From NCBI GenBank assembly GCA_003144275.1, contig NJBF01000031.1:1-57495 (forward strand): DNA of 57,495 bases, given 5' to 3'. Positions 17,542 through 25,147 of this stretch are shown in pieces; the first letter of the stretch is position 1, and the number at the start of each line of letters is the position of its first letter. A model generated the notes under the pieces. It was not told where the DNA came from and ran no database searches. It saw only the letters and a program-made list of their open reading frames with translations. The stretch comes from Candidatus Heimdallarchaeota archaeon B3_Heim (GTDB lineage: Archaea; Asgardarchaeota; Heimdallarchaeia; Hodarchaeales; Hodarchaeaceae). A program made the translations under genes and the position numbers.

Positions 17542-18354
17542 ATGACACAATATGAAACCATTATTTCAGAAGAGTTAGATCATGTCTGTATCATTACACT
17601 GAATCGTGCAAAAGTTCATAATGCATTCAATCCTCAAATGATCTCCGAACTTACTTCTGAATTCGCTAAACAAAACAATAACTCTACAATAAGGGCTATA
17701 ATTCTAACTGGAGATGGAAAATCCTTTTCTGCAGGCGCTGACCTAGTTTATATGGAGGCTAGCAAGGATTTCACATTGGAAGAAAATCAACAAGATGCAG
17801 TAAAGCTAGAGAAACTCTTTCACACAATTTACAATTTTTCCAAACCTGTTGTTGGTAGAATTAATGGTGCGGCCTTCGGCGGAGGTGTTGGACTCGTAGC
17901 ACTCTGTGATATAGCCGTTGCGATAGAACGAGCGGTCTTTGCGTTTCCCGAAGTAAATTTAGGTATAATGCCTGCTGTGATTAGTCCATATGTAATACCT
18001 AAAATTGGGTATTCACATGCTACAAGATATTTCTTAACTGGTGAGCGTATGGATGCATTAACTGCCATGAGGATTGGACTGATACATGAGGTTGCAGTGG
18101 ATCAGAATGAGTTGAATCAAAAAGTTATAGCCATTATTAGTCATCTTCTCACTAGTGGGCCATTAGCTATGTCTCAAATAAAGGAAATTCTTGATAAAAA
18201 TAAAACAGAAAGTTTTGAAAGTGTTAGACCTTATTTAATAGAGAAAATTGCTCAAATAAGGACCTCACCTGAAGGAAAAGAAGGTTTAAAGGCATTTTTA
18301 GAAAAACGAGCCCCTAAATGGAAAAAAGATGAATGGGAAGGACTTGAAACTTAA
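17542..18354 (+). CDS. Enoyl-CoA hydratase family, probable methylglutaconyl-CoA hydratase
   Basis: 270 residues from ATG. Crotonase fold with the oxyanion-hole segments GDGKSFSAGADL and NGAAFGGGVGL. The stretch FAFPEVNLGIMPAVISPYV is the signature of LiuC-type hydratases (which have TEVxLGLIPAVISPYV). As in that subgroup, the Glu usual in the GGGxE loop of standard enoyl-CoA hydratase is absent (GGGVGL), while the second catalytic Glu in FPEVNLG is kept. The reaction would be 3-methylglutaconyl-CoA to HMG-CoA. Directly after the MCC carboxyltransferase, with a short gap, giving consecutive steps. Confidence 0.85.
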   Translation: MTQYETIISEELDHVCIITLNRAKVHNAFNPQMISELTSEFAKQNNNSTIRAIILTGDGKSFSAGADLVYMEASKDFTLEENQQDAVKLEKLFHTIYNFSKPVVGRINGAAFGGGVGLVALCDIAVAIERAVFAFPEVNLGIMPAVISPYVIPKIGYSHATRYFLTGERMDALTAMRIGLIHEVAVDQNELNQKVIAIISHLLTSGPLAMSQIKEILDKNKTESFESVRPYLIEKIAQIRTSPEGKEGLKAFLEKRAPKWKKDEWEGLET

Positions 18355-18376
18355 AAATCTCGTAGAACTAAATTAG

Positions 18377-19222
18377 TTGGTAGTAAAAGTGGTCGATAAT
18401 CTCGATTACGATCTAATAAAGCCCAAGAAAGGCTCTCTTCCACATTTAGTGTTTATACATGGTGCTGGTGGTGATAAAAGCCAGTGGGATTCACAAATTG
18501 ATTTTTTATCAGGAAAGGGATATGGAGTTCTCACGATAAGTTTACCAAATCATGGAAAAAGCATATCAGAACCTAATGTTTCTCTTACTCAAGATTCTGA
18601 TGGTAGGAAATCGCTAATTAATGACTATACAAATGATATTGTTGGATTGATATCATTCTTAGAGTTACAAAATTACAGTCTTGTAGGACACTCAATGGGA
18701 GGAGCCATTGTCTTAAACTTCGTCCTCCTAGCTGATAGAGGAGTAGTTAACGATTCTCAACCTTTACCTAAAACAATATTTCTGATTGGTACTGGAGCTA
18801 AACTGAATATTGCACCAGTTTTTTTCGATTTACTAAAGGATGATTTCAATGAGGCCCTAAAATTGATGAGTAAATTCAGCTACGGATCAAAGGCAGATCG
18901 ATCTATAAAGCTCAAAAATCAGAATATACTCACAAATAATGGTAAGAGCATATTATATGATGATCTTGAGGCTTGTCGACATTTTGATGTGAGAGAGGAT
19001 CTAAAGAAGATTAAAATTCCAACAGTCATTATATGCGGTGACCAAGATCAAATGACTCCCCCTAAGTTCTCACAATATCTCAATGAAAATATCTCTAAGT
19101 CCCAGCTTTTCCTCATACCCGATGCGGGACATTTTGTTTTTCAAGAGGCACCAACTCAAGTAAATACCGTTATTCACCAAACGATTTTATCTGGAATGGA
19201 TAATTACTCTTTCATCCAGTAA
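18377..19222 (+). CDS. Alpha/beta hydrolase
   Basis: 281 residues. The fold is clear: VFIHGAGGDKSQW oxyanion segment, nucleophile elbow GHSMGG (Ser106), acid in CGDQDQMTPP (Asp222 or Asp224) and His252 in PDAGHF. Family members include esterases, thioesterases and lactonases; the substrate is not evident. It lies 22 bases after the crotonase on the same strand, so an acyl-CoA or acyl-ester linked role with the MCC operon is plausible. Start is TTG 18377, or GTG 18389 preceded by GGTAGT. Confidence 0.88.
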   Translation: MVVKVVDNLDYDLIKPKKGSLPHLVFIHGAGGDKSQWDSQIDFLSGKGYGVLTISLPNHGKSISEPNVSLTQDSDGRKSLINDYTNDIVGLISFLELQNYSLVGHSMGGAIVLNFVLLADRGVVNDSQPLPKTIFLIGTGAKLNIAPVFFDLLKDDFNEALKLMSKFSYGSKADRSIKLKNQNILTNNGKSILYDDLEACRHFDVREDLKKIKIPTVIICGDQDQMTPPKFSQYLNENISKSQLFLIPDAGHFVFQEAPTQVNTVIHQTILSGMDNYSFIQ

Positions 19223-19224
19223 AA

Positions 19225-19386
19225 ATGAGTCCTGAATTAATCTCAATAACTCCTGATTCCGCAGAGTGGCGTAATCAAGATTATGAAGCCTTTACGGATG
19301 CTTATCTTCGTGATCGTGTTGAAGAGCTTGATATAGCGGTTATTGATTATCGTGAAATTCGCGATACTATACGAAAACAAAAATAG
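19225..19386 (+). CDS. Small acidic protein, 53 residues
   Basis: Not recognised. ATG at 19225 lies two bases after the alpha/beta hydrolase stop and the frame closes at TAG 19384-19386. The product is charged and probably helical in its second half (DAYLRDRVEELDIAVIDYRE), with no Cys or membrane segment. The very tight spacing after the hydrolase and the normal amino-acid composition suggest a real, translationally coupled gene rather than chance. It ends 48 bases before glnA. Confidence 0.5.
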   Translation: MSPELISITPDSAEWRNQDYEAFTDAYLRDRVEELDIAVIDYREIRDTIRKQK

Positions 19387-19434
19387 CTTAGGTTTAATAG
19401 GGCGGATTTCCTGCTTAAAACTAAGGTATTGTAA

Positions 19435-20709
19435 ATGTTTAGTGTTTTAGAAATTCGTTTTGTAGATATTCATGGTAAGCTTAAAGCAATGAATGTTCCA
19501 GTCAACATTCATGACCTTCAAACGGCTCAATCAGATCCAATTTTTGCAGAAGGAGCAAATATTGATGGTAGTTCCATTGCTGGATTTACTCCTCTTGAAA
19601 ATTCTGACCTACATTTAATTCCAGAGGCGGATAGTATAATTGAGCTTTCCTATACAGAGGAACCAAAAATTGCAGCGATGTGTGAGGTTCGTCAGCACAA
19701 TAAAATTTTCGTTGGGGATACTCGTTCCCGCTTAAAAGCCATTATTGATGAAAAGTTAACTTCTCGTGGATGGACGCTAAAAGTTGGCCCAGAACCTGAA
19801 TTTTTTCTATTAAAAGATAACAAACCAGTCGATACTGGAGAATATGCAGATATTTTTCCTAATGCCATCGCAGAGGGGGTCATTAAACGTTTTCCCTCTC
19901 ATTTAGAAAAAGCAGGAATCACCTGCAAGGTGCATCATCATGAAGTAGGGTCAGGACAATATGAGATCGAGATAAAGCATTCTGAGGTATTACATGCAGC
20001 AGATTCAATTGTCACCTACAAAGCTATCGTGAGAGCGTTAGCAGCTAAAATAGGTTATTCTGCTACTTTTATGCCTAAGCCATTTGGAGACGCAAATGGG
20101 AATGGTATGCATTTTCACCTCTCTCTTTGGGAGGGTGAAGACAATCTCTTTGCGACGGAGAATCCAAGCGAAGTATCAACGATGGGACAACAATTTATGG
20201 CTGGAATACTTGATCATGCGGAAGCTTTAACTGTAATAGTAGCACCCACAGTGAATTCGTTCAAACGGTTGGTTCCTGGGTTTGAAGCTCCTGTTTATGT
20301 TGCATGGGCTCCCTTAAATAGATCTGCATTATGTCGGGTTCCAATGTTCCAAGATCCATATACTGCTCGGTTTGAATATCGTTGTCCCGATCCAAGCACC
20401 AATCCGTACTTAGCATTAACAGCTGTGATCGCCGCAGGTGTAGATGGTATAGATCGTAAGCTAGATCTTCCTCCTCTCGTCAAATCAAATATCTTTAAAT
20501 TGACCTCTGAAGAGCGAGATAAGTTGGGAATAAAAACTCTTCCAGGAAATCTCTTCCAAGCCCTCACTTGTTTGGAAAATGATCGTGTAATTCAAGAAGC
20601 TATGGGGATACATATTTTCAATCATTTCCTGAAGATTAAGAAAAATGAATGGCTTCAATATTCAACACAAGTTACCGATTGGGATTGGAAGGAATATATT
20701 GACATTTAA
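19435..20709 (+). CDS. glnA: Glutamine synthetase, type I
   Basis: 424 residues, slightly shorter than usual GSI (about 440-470). ATP-dependent condensation of glutamate and ammonia. Visible: IDGSSIAGFTPLENSDLHL (the DGSS...E.D motif), GPEPEFFLL (metal-binding Glu), HHHEVGSGQYEIE, NGNGMHFHLSLW, NSFKRLVPGFEAPVY, and the ARFEYRCPDPSTNPYL block. No Tyr-adenylylation context typical of the GSI-beta class is seen. It starts the nitrogen/NAD module: the amidase gene follows within about 10-20 bases, and glutamine is the obvious ammonia donor for the amidase-NadE pair. Confidence 0.93.
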   Translation: MFSVLEIRFVDIHGKLKAMNVPVNIHDLQTAQSDPIFAEGANIDGSSIAGFTPLENSDLHLIPEADSIIELSYTEEPKIAAMCEVRQHNKIFVGDTRSRLKAIIDEKLTSRGWTLKVGPEPEFFLLKDNKPVDTGEYADIFPNAIAEGVIKRFPSHLEKAGITCKVHHHEVGSGQYEIEIKHSEVLHAADSIVTYKAIVRALAAKIGYSATFMPKPFGDANGNGMHFHLSLWEGEDNLFATENPSEVSTMGQQFMAGILDHAEALTVIVAPTVNSFKRLVPGFEAPVYVAWAPLNRSALCRVPMFQDPYTARFEYRCPDPSTNPYLALTAVIAAGVDGIDRKLDLPPLVKSNIFKLTSEERDKLGIKTLPGNLFQALTCLENDRVIQEAMGIHIFNHFLKIKKNEWLQYSTQVTDWDWKEYIDI

Positions 20710-20727
20710 TAAATAGTAGTGATTATA

Positions 20728-21558
20728 TTGAAATTTCGAATAGCCTTAGCTCAGACTCAGTCGCATCAAGCAGATCCCACATCTAATCTACAAGTCATTT
20801 CTGAAATATGTTCAAAAGTTGAATTAGACGAAGAAATCCCTACTATCGTAGTCTTTCCCGAATTATCAGTAACAGGCTATTTGATGCATGATGATGTATA
20901 TCAACTGGCTGAGCCAATTCCGTCTGGACCATTTAGTCAGGAATTAGCCCGTATATCACAAAAAAATAGTTGTTATTTAATTGCAGGTATGCCAGAGTCC
21001 TCTATCCCGGGATTATTATACAACACTGCAGTAATGTTTGGTCCAGAGGGCTTTATTGGAAAAAGTCGCAAAATATTTCTACCTAATCACTCTGTCTTTA
21101 ACGAAAGACGATATTTCAGAAGTTCTCCAACAATAAACGTAATTAACACTCCGATGGGAAAGATCGGAATGCAAATTTGTTATGATATTTTTTGTCCAGA
21201 AATTACCCGCGCTCATGCTCTCTTAGGAGCGCACACGAGCATTTGTATCTCTGCATCTCCAGGTGTACGAAGACAATATTTCGAAACATTTATCCCCGCA
21301 AGAGCAATGGAAAATACTATTAATTTTGTTTATGTAAACCAATCTGGAATTCAAGACGATTTGATATTCTGGGGAGGATCAGAGGTTCGTTCTGCTACAG
21401 GAAAACAAATCGCAAAACTTGAATATAATAAACCTGATTTTGAGGTTTGTACACTATCAACAGATAGCTCACAGAGTGCTAAAAATTTTGTACCTACCTT
21501 GAAGGATTTACCCTCTTGGATATTTAAAACGATAGAAGAGAGTTACTATGACATCTAA
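20728..21558 (+). CDS. Nitrilase-superfamily amidase, possible glutaminase subunit of NAD synthetase
   Basis: 276 residues from TTG 20728, placed after an AGTGAT Shine-Dalgarno; GTG 20719 is the alternative. Catalytic triad (numbered from GTG 20719): Glu48 (FPELSVTGY), Lys118 (SRKIFLP) and Cys154 (QICYDIFCPE). The segment FVYVNQSGIQDDLIFWGGS resembles the glutamine amidotransferase domain that is fused to the front of glutamine-dependent NAD synthetases (YVNQVGxxDELVFDGGS). The gene overlaps the following nadE by 11 bases and follows glnA, so a split glutamine-dependent NAD synthetase is a good hypothesis. A free-standing amidase remains possible. Confidence 0.8.
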   Translation: MKFRIALAQTQSHQADPTSNLQVISEICSKVELDEEIPTIVVFPELSVTGYLMHDDVYQLAEPIPSGPFSQELARISQKNSCYLIAGMPESSIPGLLYNTAVMFGPEGFIGKSRKIFLPNHSVFNERRYFRSSPTINVINTPMGKIGMQICYDIFCPEITRAHALLGAHTSICISASPGVRRQYFETFIPARAMENTINFVYVNQSGIQDDLIFWGGSEVRSATGKQIAKLEYNKPDFEVCTLSTDSSQSAKNFVPTLKDLPSWIFKTIEESYYDI

Positions 21559-22405
21559 ATCAAGAATTCGCAGTATACCATCTCTTGATGTTACTGTGAC
21601 TAGCGAGCTCATTCAAGATTTTGTAAAGATACGAGTGACTGAAGCCGGAGCAGAAGGAGTGGTAATTGGATTAAGTGGAGGAATAGATTCAGCAGTAGTT
21701 GTTACTCTTGCTGCTAAGGCTTTAGGGTCAAAAAATGTCATTCCAATCTTTCTACAGAATATTAATTCTTCTGAAGCTGATATTACAGATATTAAAGCCC
21801 TGTGTAAAAAATTAAAGCTTGAACTAATCCAATATAACATTCAAGGAGTTATCGACCAATTTTCAGAAAGCATAAGCGAAACAGAAGATTCTTCAGAATT
21901 AGCATGGATGAATATTAAGCCTAGGCTTTTGCAAACATACCTTTATTTTCATGCTAATAAGAAAAATTATTTAGTTTGTGGAGCTGGTAATAAAAGCGAA
22001 ATAATGATTGGATATTTTACTAAGTATGGTGATGGTGGCGTCGATATCCTCCCCATTGGAGATGTTTACAAAACTCAAGTTTATCAACTTGCAGAGTATC
22101 TTAAACTACCTAAATCAATTCTAAAAAAGGTTCCGAGTGCAGGATTAACTAAAGGGCAAACAGATGAGGCTGAAATTGGTATGAGCTATACAGAACTTGA
22201 TTCAGTCTTATATGGCCTAGAAGTATTTCAAACTGATGAACAAATTACCGAACTTACCCAGATTCCACTTTCAACGATTAAAAAAGTCAGATCTATGATT
22301 TATAAAAGTGAACATAAACGACGAGGCCCCATTTTATTCAAATTAGGGGTAAGAACACCCAGTATAGATTGGCGTATACCTTTAATAAAACCCAAGCATA
22401 TCTAA
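21548..22405 (+). CDS. nadE: NAD+ synthetase
   Basis: 285 residues, the ammonia-using synthetase size. It adenylates and amidates nicotinic acid adenine dinucleotide. The ATP-pyrophosphatase loop is intact (GLSGGIDSAVV, Ser43 to Ser48). GNKSEIMIGYFTKYGDGGVDILPIGDVYKTQV and PSAGLTKGQTDEAEIG are canonical NadE blocks. No glutaminase domain of its own: that activity may come from the overlapping upstream amidase. A degenerate paralogue lies at 42.4 kb. Confidence 0.93.
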   Translation: MTSKSRIRSIPSLDVTVTSELIQDFVKIRVTEAGAEGVVIGLSGGIDSAVVVTLAAKALGSKNVIPIFLQNINSSEADITDIKALCKKLKLELIQYNIQGVIDQFSESISETEDSSELAWMNIKPRLLQTYLYFHANKKNYLVCGAGNKSEIMIGYFTKYGDGGVDILPIGDVYKTQVYQLAEYLKLPKSILKKVPSAGLTKGQTDEAEIGMSYTELDSVLYGLEVFQTDEQITELTQIPLSTIKKVRSMIYKSEHKRRGPILFKLGVRTPSIDWRIPLIKPKHI

Positions 22406-22442
22406 ATTACATAAAAACAATTATCCACTACTTGGTGTAAAT

Positions 22443-23204
22443 ATGTGTCGTCTTCTTGGGATTTATGGCCCAGTGAAATCGTGGCGGGAAATTCTGAGTG
22501 ATTTTCAAGAATTATCAGAGAAGGGAAAAATCCCAAATATTCCTAACGTGCTACCAGGCCACAAGGATGGATGGGGAATGGCATGTTCTAAACACGATGG
22601 GTCAGGAATGGATCTAGTAGGTAAATATCTCGGTTCTGCACGAGAAGCTCCAGAGTATAGAGAAAAAGTTCACAATTTTCAAAGTCAACCACATACCTTT
22701 CTGTGCCATTTGAGGAAAGCAAGCCCGAGCATTCCGATTTCTTTACCAAATTGTCATCCTTTTCTTTCTGCAGGCTGGGCATTTATCCATAATGGCACAG
22801 TTTACAAGGCAGAAAATTTGGAAAATGCCTCTAGGTTCCAAATGACATCTGATAATTCTGATTCAGAGTTTTTATTCCATTATCTACTGAGACATATACT
22901 CGAAGAAGAAAGTATAGAACATAGAATAGAGAGATTGATTGAAAGTCTTTTGAAGATGAATTTGAAGTTCTCATCACTAAACTCGATATTAAGTAATGGA
23001 TCAGAAATGTATGTTATTCGGTATGCCGCTGAACACCATGATTATTTTACACTGTTTTATAATGAAACTGGATCAGGAGTAATTGTTAGTTCTGAATTAA
23101 TAGGTGTGCAAGAAGTACGAGAAGGTATCTGGACTGAGATGCAAAACCGAAGCGTTTTATCTATCTCCAGTGATTCTCCTAAAGCAAAATTGACCAGATT
23201 CTAA
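22443..23204 (+). CDS. Class II glutamine amidotransferase domain protein (EgtC/YafJ-like)
   Basis: 253 residues. Begins MCRLLGIYG with the N-terminal nucleophile Cys2 exposed after Met removal; GHKDGWGMA, FLCHLRKASPS and FIHNGTVY are the Ntn-amidotransferase strands, and SDNSDSEFLF follows. Such stand-alone domains resemble EgtC or YafJ; no synthetase domain is attached. Co-directional with glnA-amidase-nadE, 38 bases downstream, so it probably also handles gamma-glutamyl amide nitrogen. GGTGT sits before the ATG. Substrate unknown. Confidence 0.85.
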   Translation: MCRLLGIYGPVKSWREILSDFQELSEKGKIPNIPNVLPGHKDGWGMACSKHDGSGMDLVGKYLGSAREAPEYREKVHNFQSQPHTFLCHLRKASPSIPISLPNCHPFLSAGWAFIHNGTVYKAENLENASRFQMTSDNSDSEFLFHYLLRHILEEESIEHRIERLIESLLKMNLKFSSLNSILSNGSEMYVIRYAAEHHDYFTLFYNETGSGVIVSSELIGVQEVREGIWTEMQNRSVLSISSDSPKAKLTRF

Positions 23205-23210
23205 GTTATA

Positions 23211-24986
23211 TTATGGTTCAATCTTTGCTCGAATTCTCATCAAGCCTGTACCAATATTCTTCTGTTTTTGAATGGTAAATGTGCCAATTTCTTTGGTGTT
23301 TTTTACATGAGGACCAGTACAAATCTCTTTGGAAAAACTTCCAATTGAATATACAGAAACGTTAGTTTGGTATTTATCTTCAAAGAATCCTAGTGCCCCA
23401 CTTGCCTTTGCTTCTTTAGGGGTGAGGATTTCGCTTTTAACGGCTAGTCCCTCTTTGATCTTTTTGTTTACAAGTTGTTCTACTTTCTCGATTTCTGCTG
23501 GCAAAAGTTTTTCAGAATGAGTGAAATCGAATCTTGTTCTTTCTGGGGTAATGTTACTACCTTTTTGTTCAACATGATCCCCTAACACCTCTCTTAGTGC
23601 TTGTTGTAACAGATGAGTAGCTGTATGCAGTCGAGTTGTTTTTTCTGTATGGTCTGAAAGGCCACTCTTGAAAGTTCCTGAAGTTGCTTTCCGTGATAGA
23701 TCTTTATGATGGGTAAATTCTTTTTGAAATGCTTGGGTGTCAATTGTAATATTCTTTTCATTCGCAATTTCCAACGTCATTTCTAGTGGGAAACCGAAAG
23801 ATGTGAATAGAAGAAATGCATCTTGACCTGTTAATGTCCCTGTTTCATCTAATATTTTACCCAAACGTTTAAGTCCACGTTTTAATGTGGTAGAAAACTT
23901 ATTTTCTTCTTGGGTTAAATTAATCATAATAAAATTCTTATTTCTTTCTAGCTCGGGATAGATATCTGAATATAAACTCATGACAATTTCTGCCAGTGTA
24001 GGGAGAAAGCGTTGTTTGATATTTAATAAATTCCCTTGACGAATAATCCCTCGAATAAATCTTCTAAGGACGTAACCCTGCCCTAAATTGGAGGGGGAGA
24101 CACCTTTGTCATCTCCTAATATAAAGGTTGCAGATCTTATGTGATCTGCAATAATGTTTATCGATTTACGTTGTTCTTCGGTAGGCTCAGTATTAATTTT
24201 TGCAAATCGCTTTATACGCTCATTAATGGGTTGAATTGTATCTATCTCGTGAATTGTTGTTGCACCATTAAGTACAGCAATTGTGCGTTCAATACCCATT
24301 CCTGTATCAACATTGTGTTGAGCTAATTTCCCAAACGAACCATCTGCTAACTTATTATAGCTCATAAAAACATCGTTCCAGATTTCAAAGTATTTTCCAC
24401 AATGACAGCCAGGACGACATGTCTTTGAGCAGGGGACTTTTCCCGTATCAAAAAACATCTCCGTATCAGGACCACAAGGGCCCGTAGCTAACCCCCACCA
24501 ATTATCTTCTCTTGGTAATAAATAGATTCGGGCTTCTGGTATGCCCAATGACTTCCAAATTTCATAAGATTCAGTATCTTGAGGTACTTCATCATCTCCA
24601 GCGAATACAGTGACTGAAAGACGATCAACATCTATACCTAACCACTTTGGATCCGTAAGGAATTCCAAACTCCATTTAATTGCATCTTCTTTAAAATAAT
24701 CACCCAAAGACCAATTTCCAAGCATTTCAAAGAAAGTAAGATGAGTTGGATCACCCACTTCTTCGATATCACCAGTTCGGATACATTTTTGGCTATTCGT
24801 AAGCCTTTTCCCAGAGGGGTGAGGTTGACCTTTGAAGTAGGGTTGCAAAGGGTGCATCCCTGCAGTGGTAAAAAGAACGGTAGGATCATTTTCCGGAAAA
24901 ATAGATGCAGATTGAAGGATTGTATGCCCTTTCTGTCTGAAAAATTCAAGATATTTTTCTCGCAGTTCATTAGATTTCATATACAT
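23211..24986 (-). CDS. alaS: Alanyl-tRNA synthetase, short form without C-Ala domain
   Basis: 591 residues, far below the ~870-910 usual for bacteria and archaea. The class II core is bacterial in style: LREKYLEFFRQKGH, FPENDPTVLFTTAGMHPL, FFEMLGNWSLGDYFKE, CGPDTEMFFDTG, then a Cys-rich segment CSKTCRPGCHCGKYFEIWND. The editing domain is complete as to zinc ligands: HTATH (His454, His458), Cys556 and His560 (CTGPHV), after which the protein ends. The C-Ala oligomerisation domain is absent. This is the architecture of CPR bacterial (and some DPANN) AlaRS. Start ATG 24986 or 24980, preceded by GAGGT. Transfer from such a lineage is the likely origin. Confidence 0.93.
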   Translation of the reverse strand: MYMKSNELREKYLEFFRQKGHTILQSASIFPENDPTVLFTTAGMHPLQPYFKGQPHPSGKRLTNSQKCIRTGDIEEVGDPTHLTFFEMLGNWSLGDYFKEDAIKWSLEFLTDPKWLGIDVDRLSVTVFAGDDEVPQDTESYEIWKSLGIPEARIYLLPREDNWWGLATGPCGPDTEMFFDTGKVPCSKTCRPGCHCGKYFEIWNDVFMSYNKLADGSFGKLAQHNVDTGMGIERTIAVLNGATTIHEIDTIQPINERIKRFAKINTEPTEEQRKSINIIADHIRSATFILGDDKGVSPSNLGQGYVLRRFIRGIIRQGNLLNIKQRFLPTLAEIVMSLYSDIYPELERNKNFIMINLTQEENKFSTTLKRGLKRLGKILDETGTLTGQDAFLLFTSFGFPLEMTLEIANEKNITIDTQAFQKEFTHHKDLSRKATSGTFKSGLSDHTEKTTRLHTATHLLQQALREVLGDHVEQKGSNITPERTRFDFTHSEKLLPAEIEKVEQLVNKKIKEGLAVKSEILTPKEAKASGALGFFEDKYQTNVSVYSIGSFSKEICTGPHVKNTKEIGTFTIQKQKNIGTGLMRIRAKIEP

Positions 24987-25147
24987 ACTACCTCGGGAAA
25001 TTTAGCTTACAGGATTCTATTTGACTTGATTCAAAGGTGTTAATTATGTTAAATTCTAGAACCAATTTTGCAATTCTGTTAACACTGTTGCAGAGGGTAT
25101 TAGAAACGTCTAAGCCACCATTTTTTATGAATAATGATGACAAAAGA

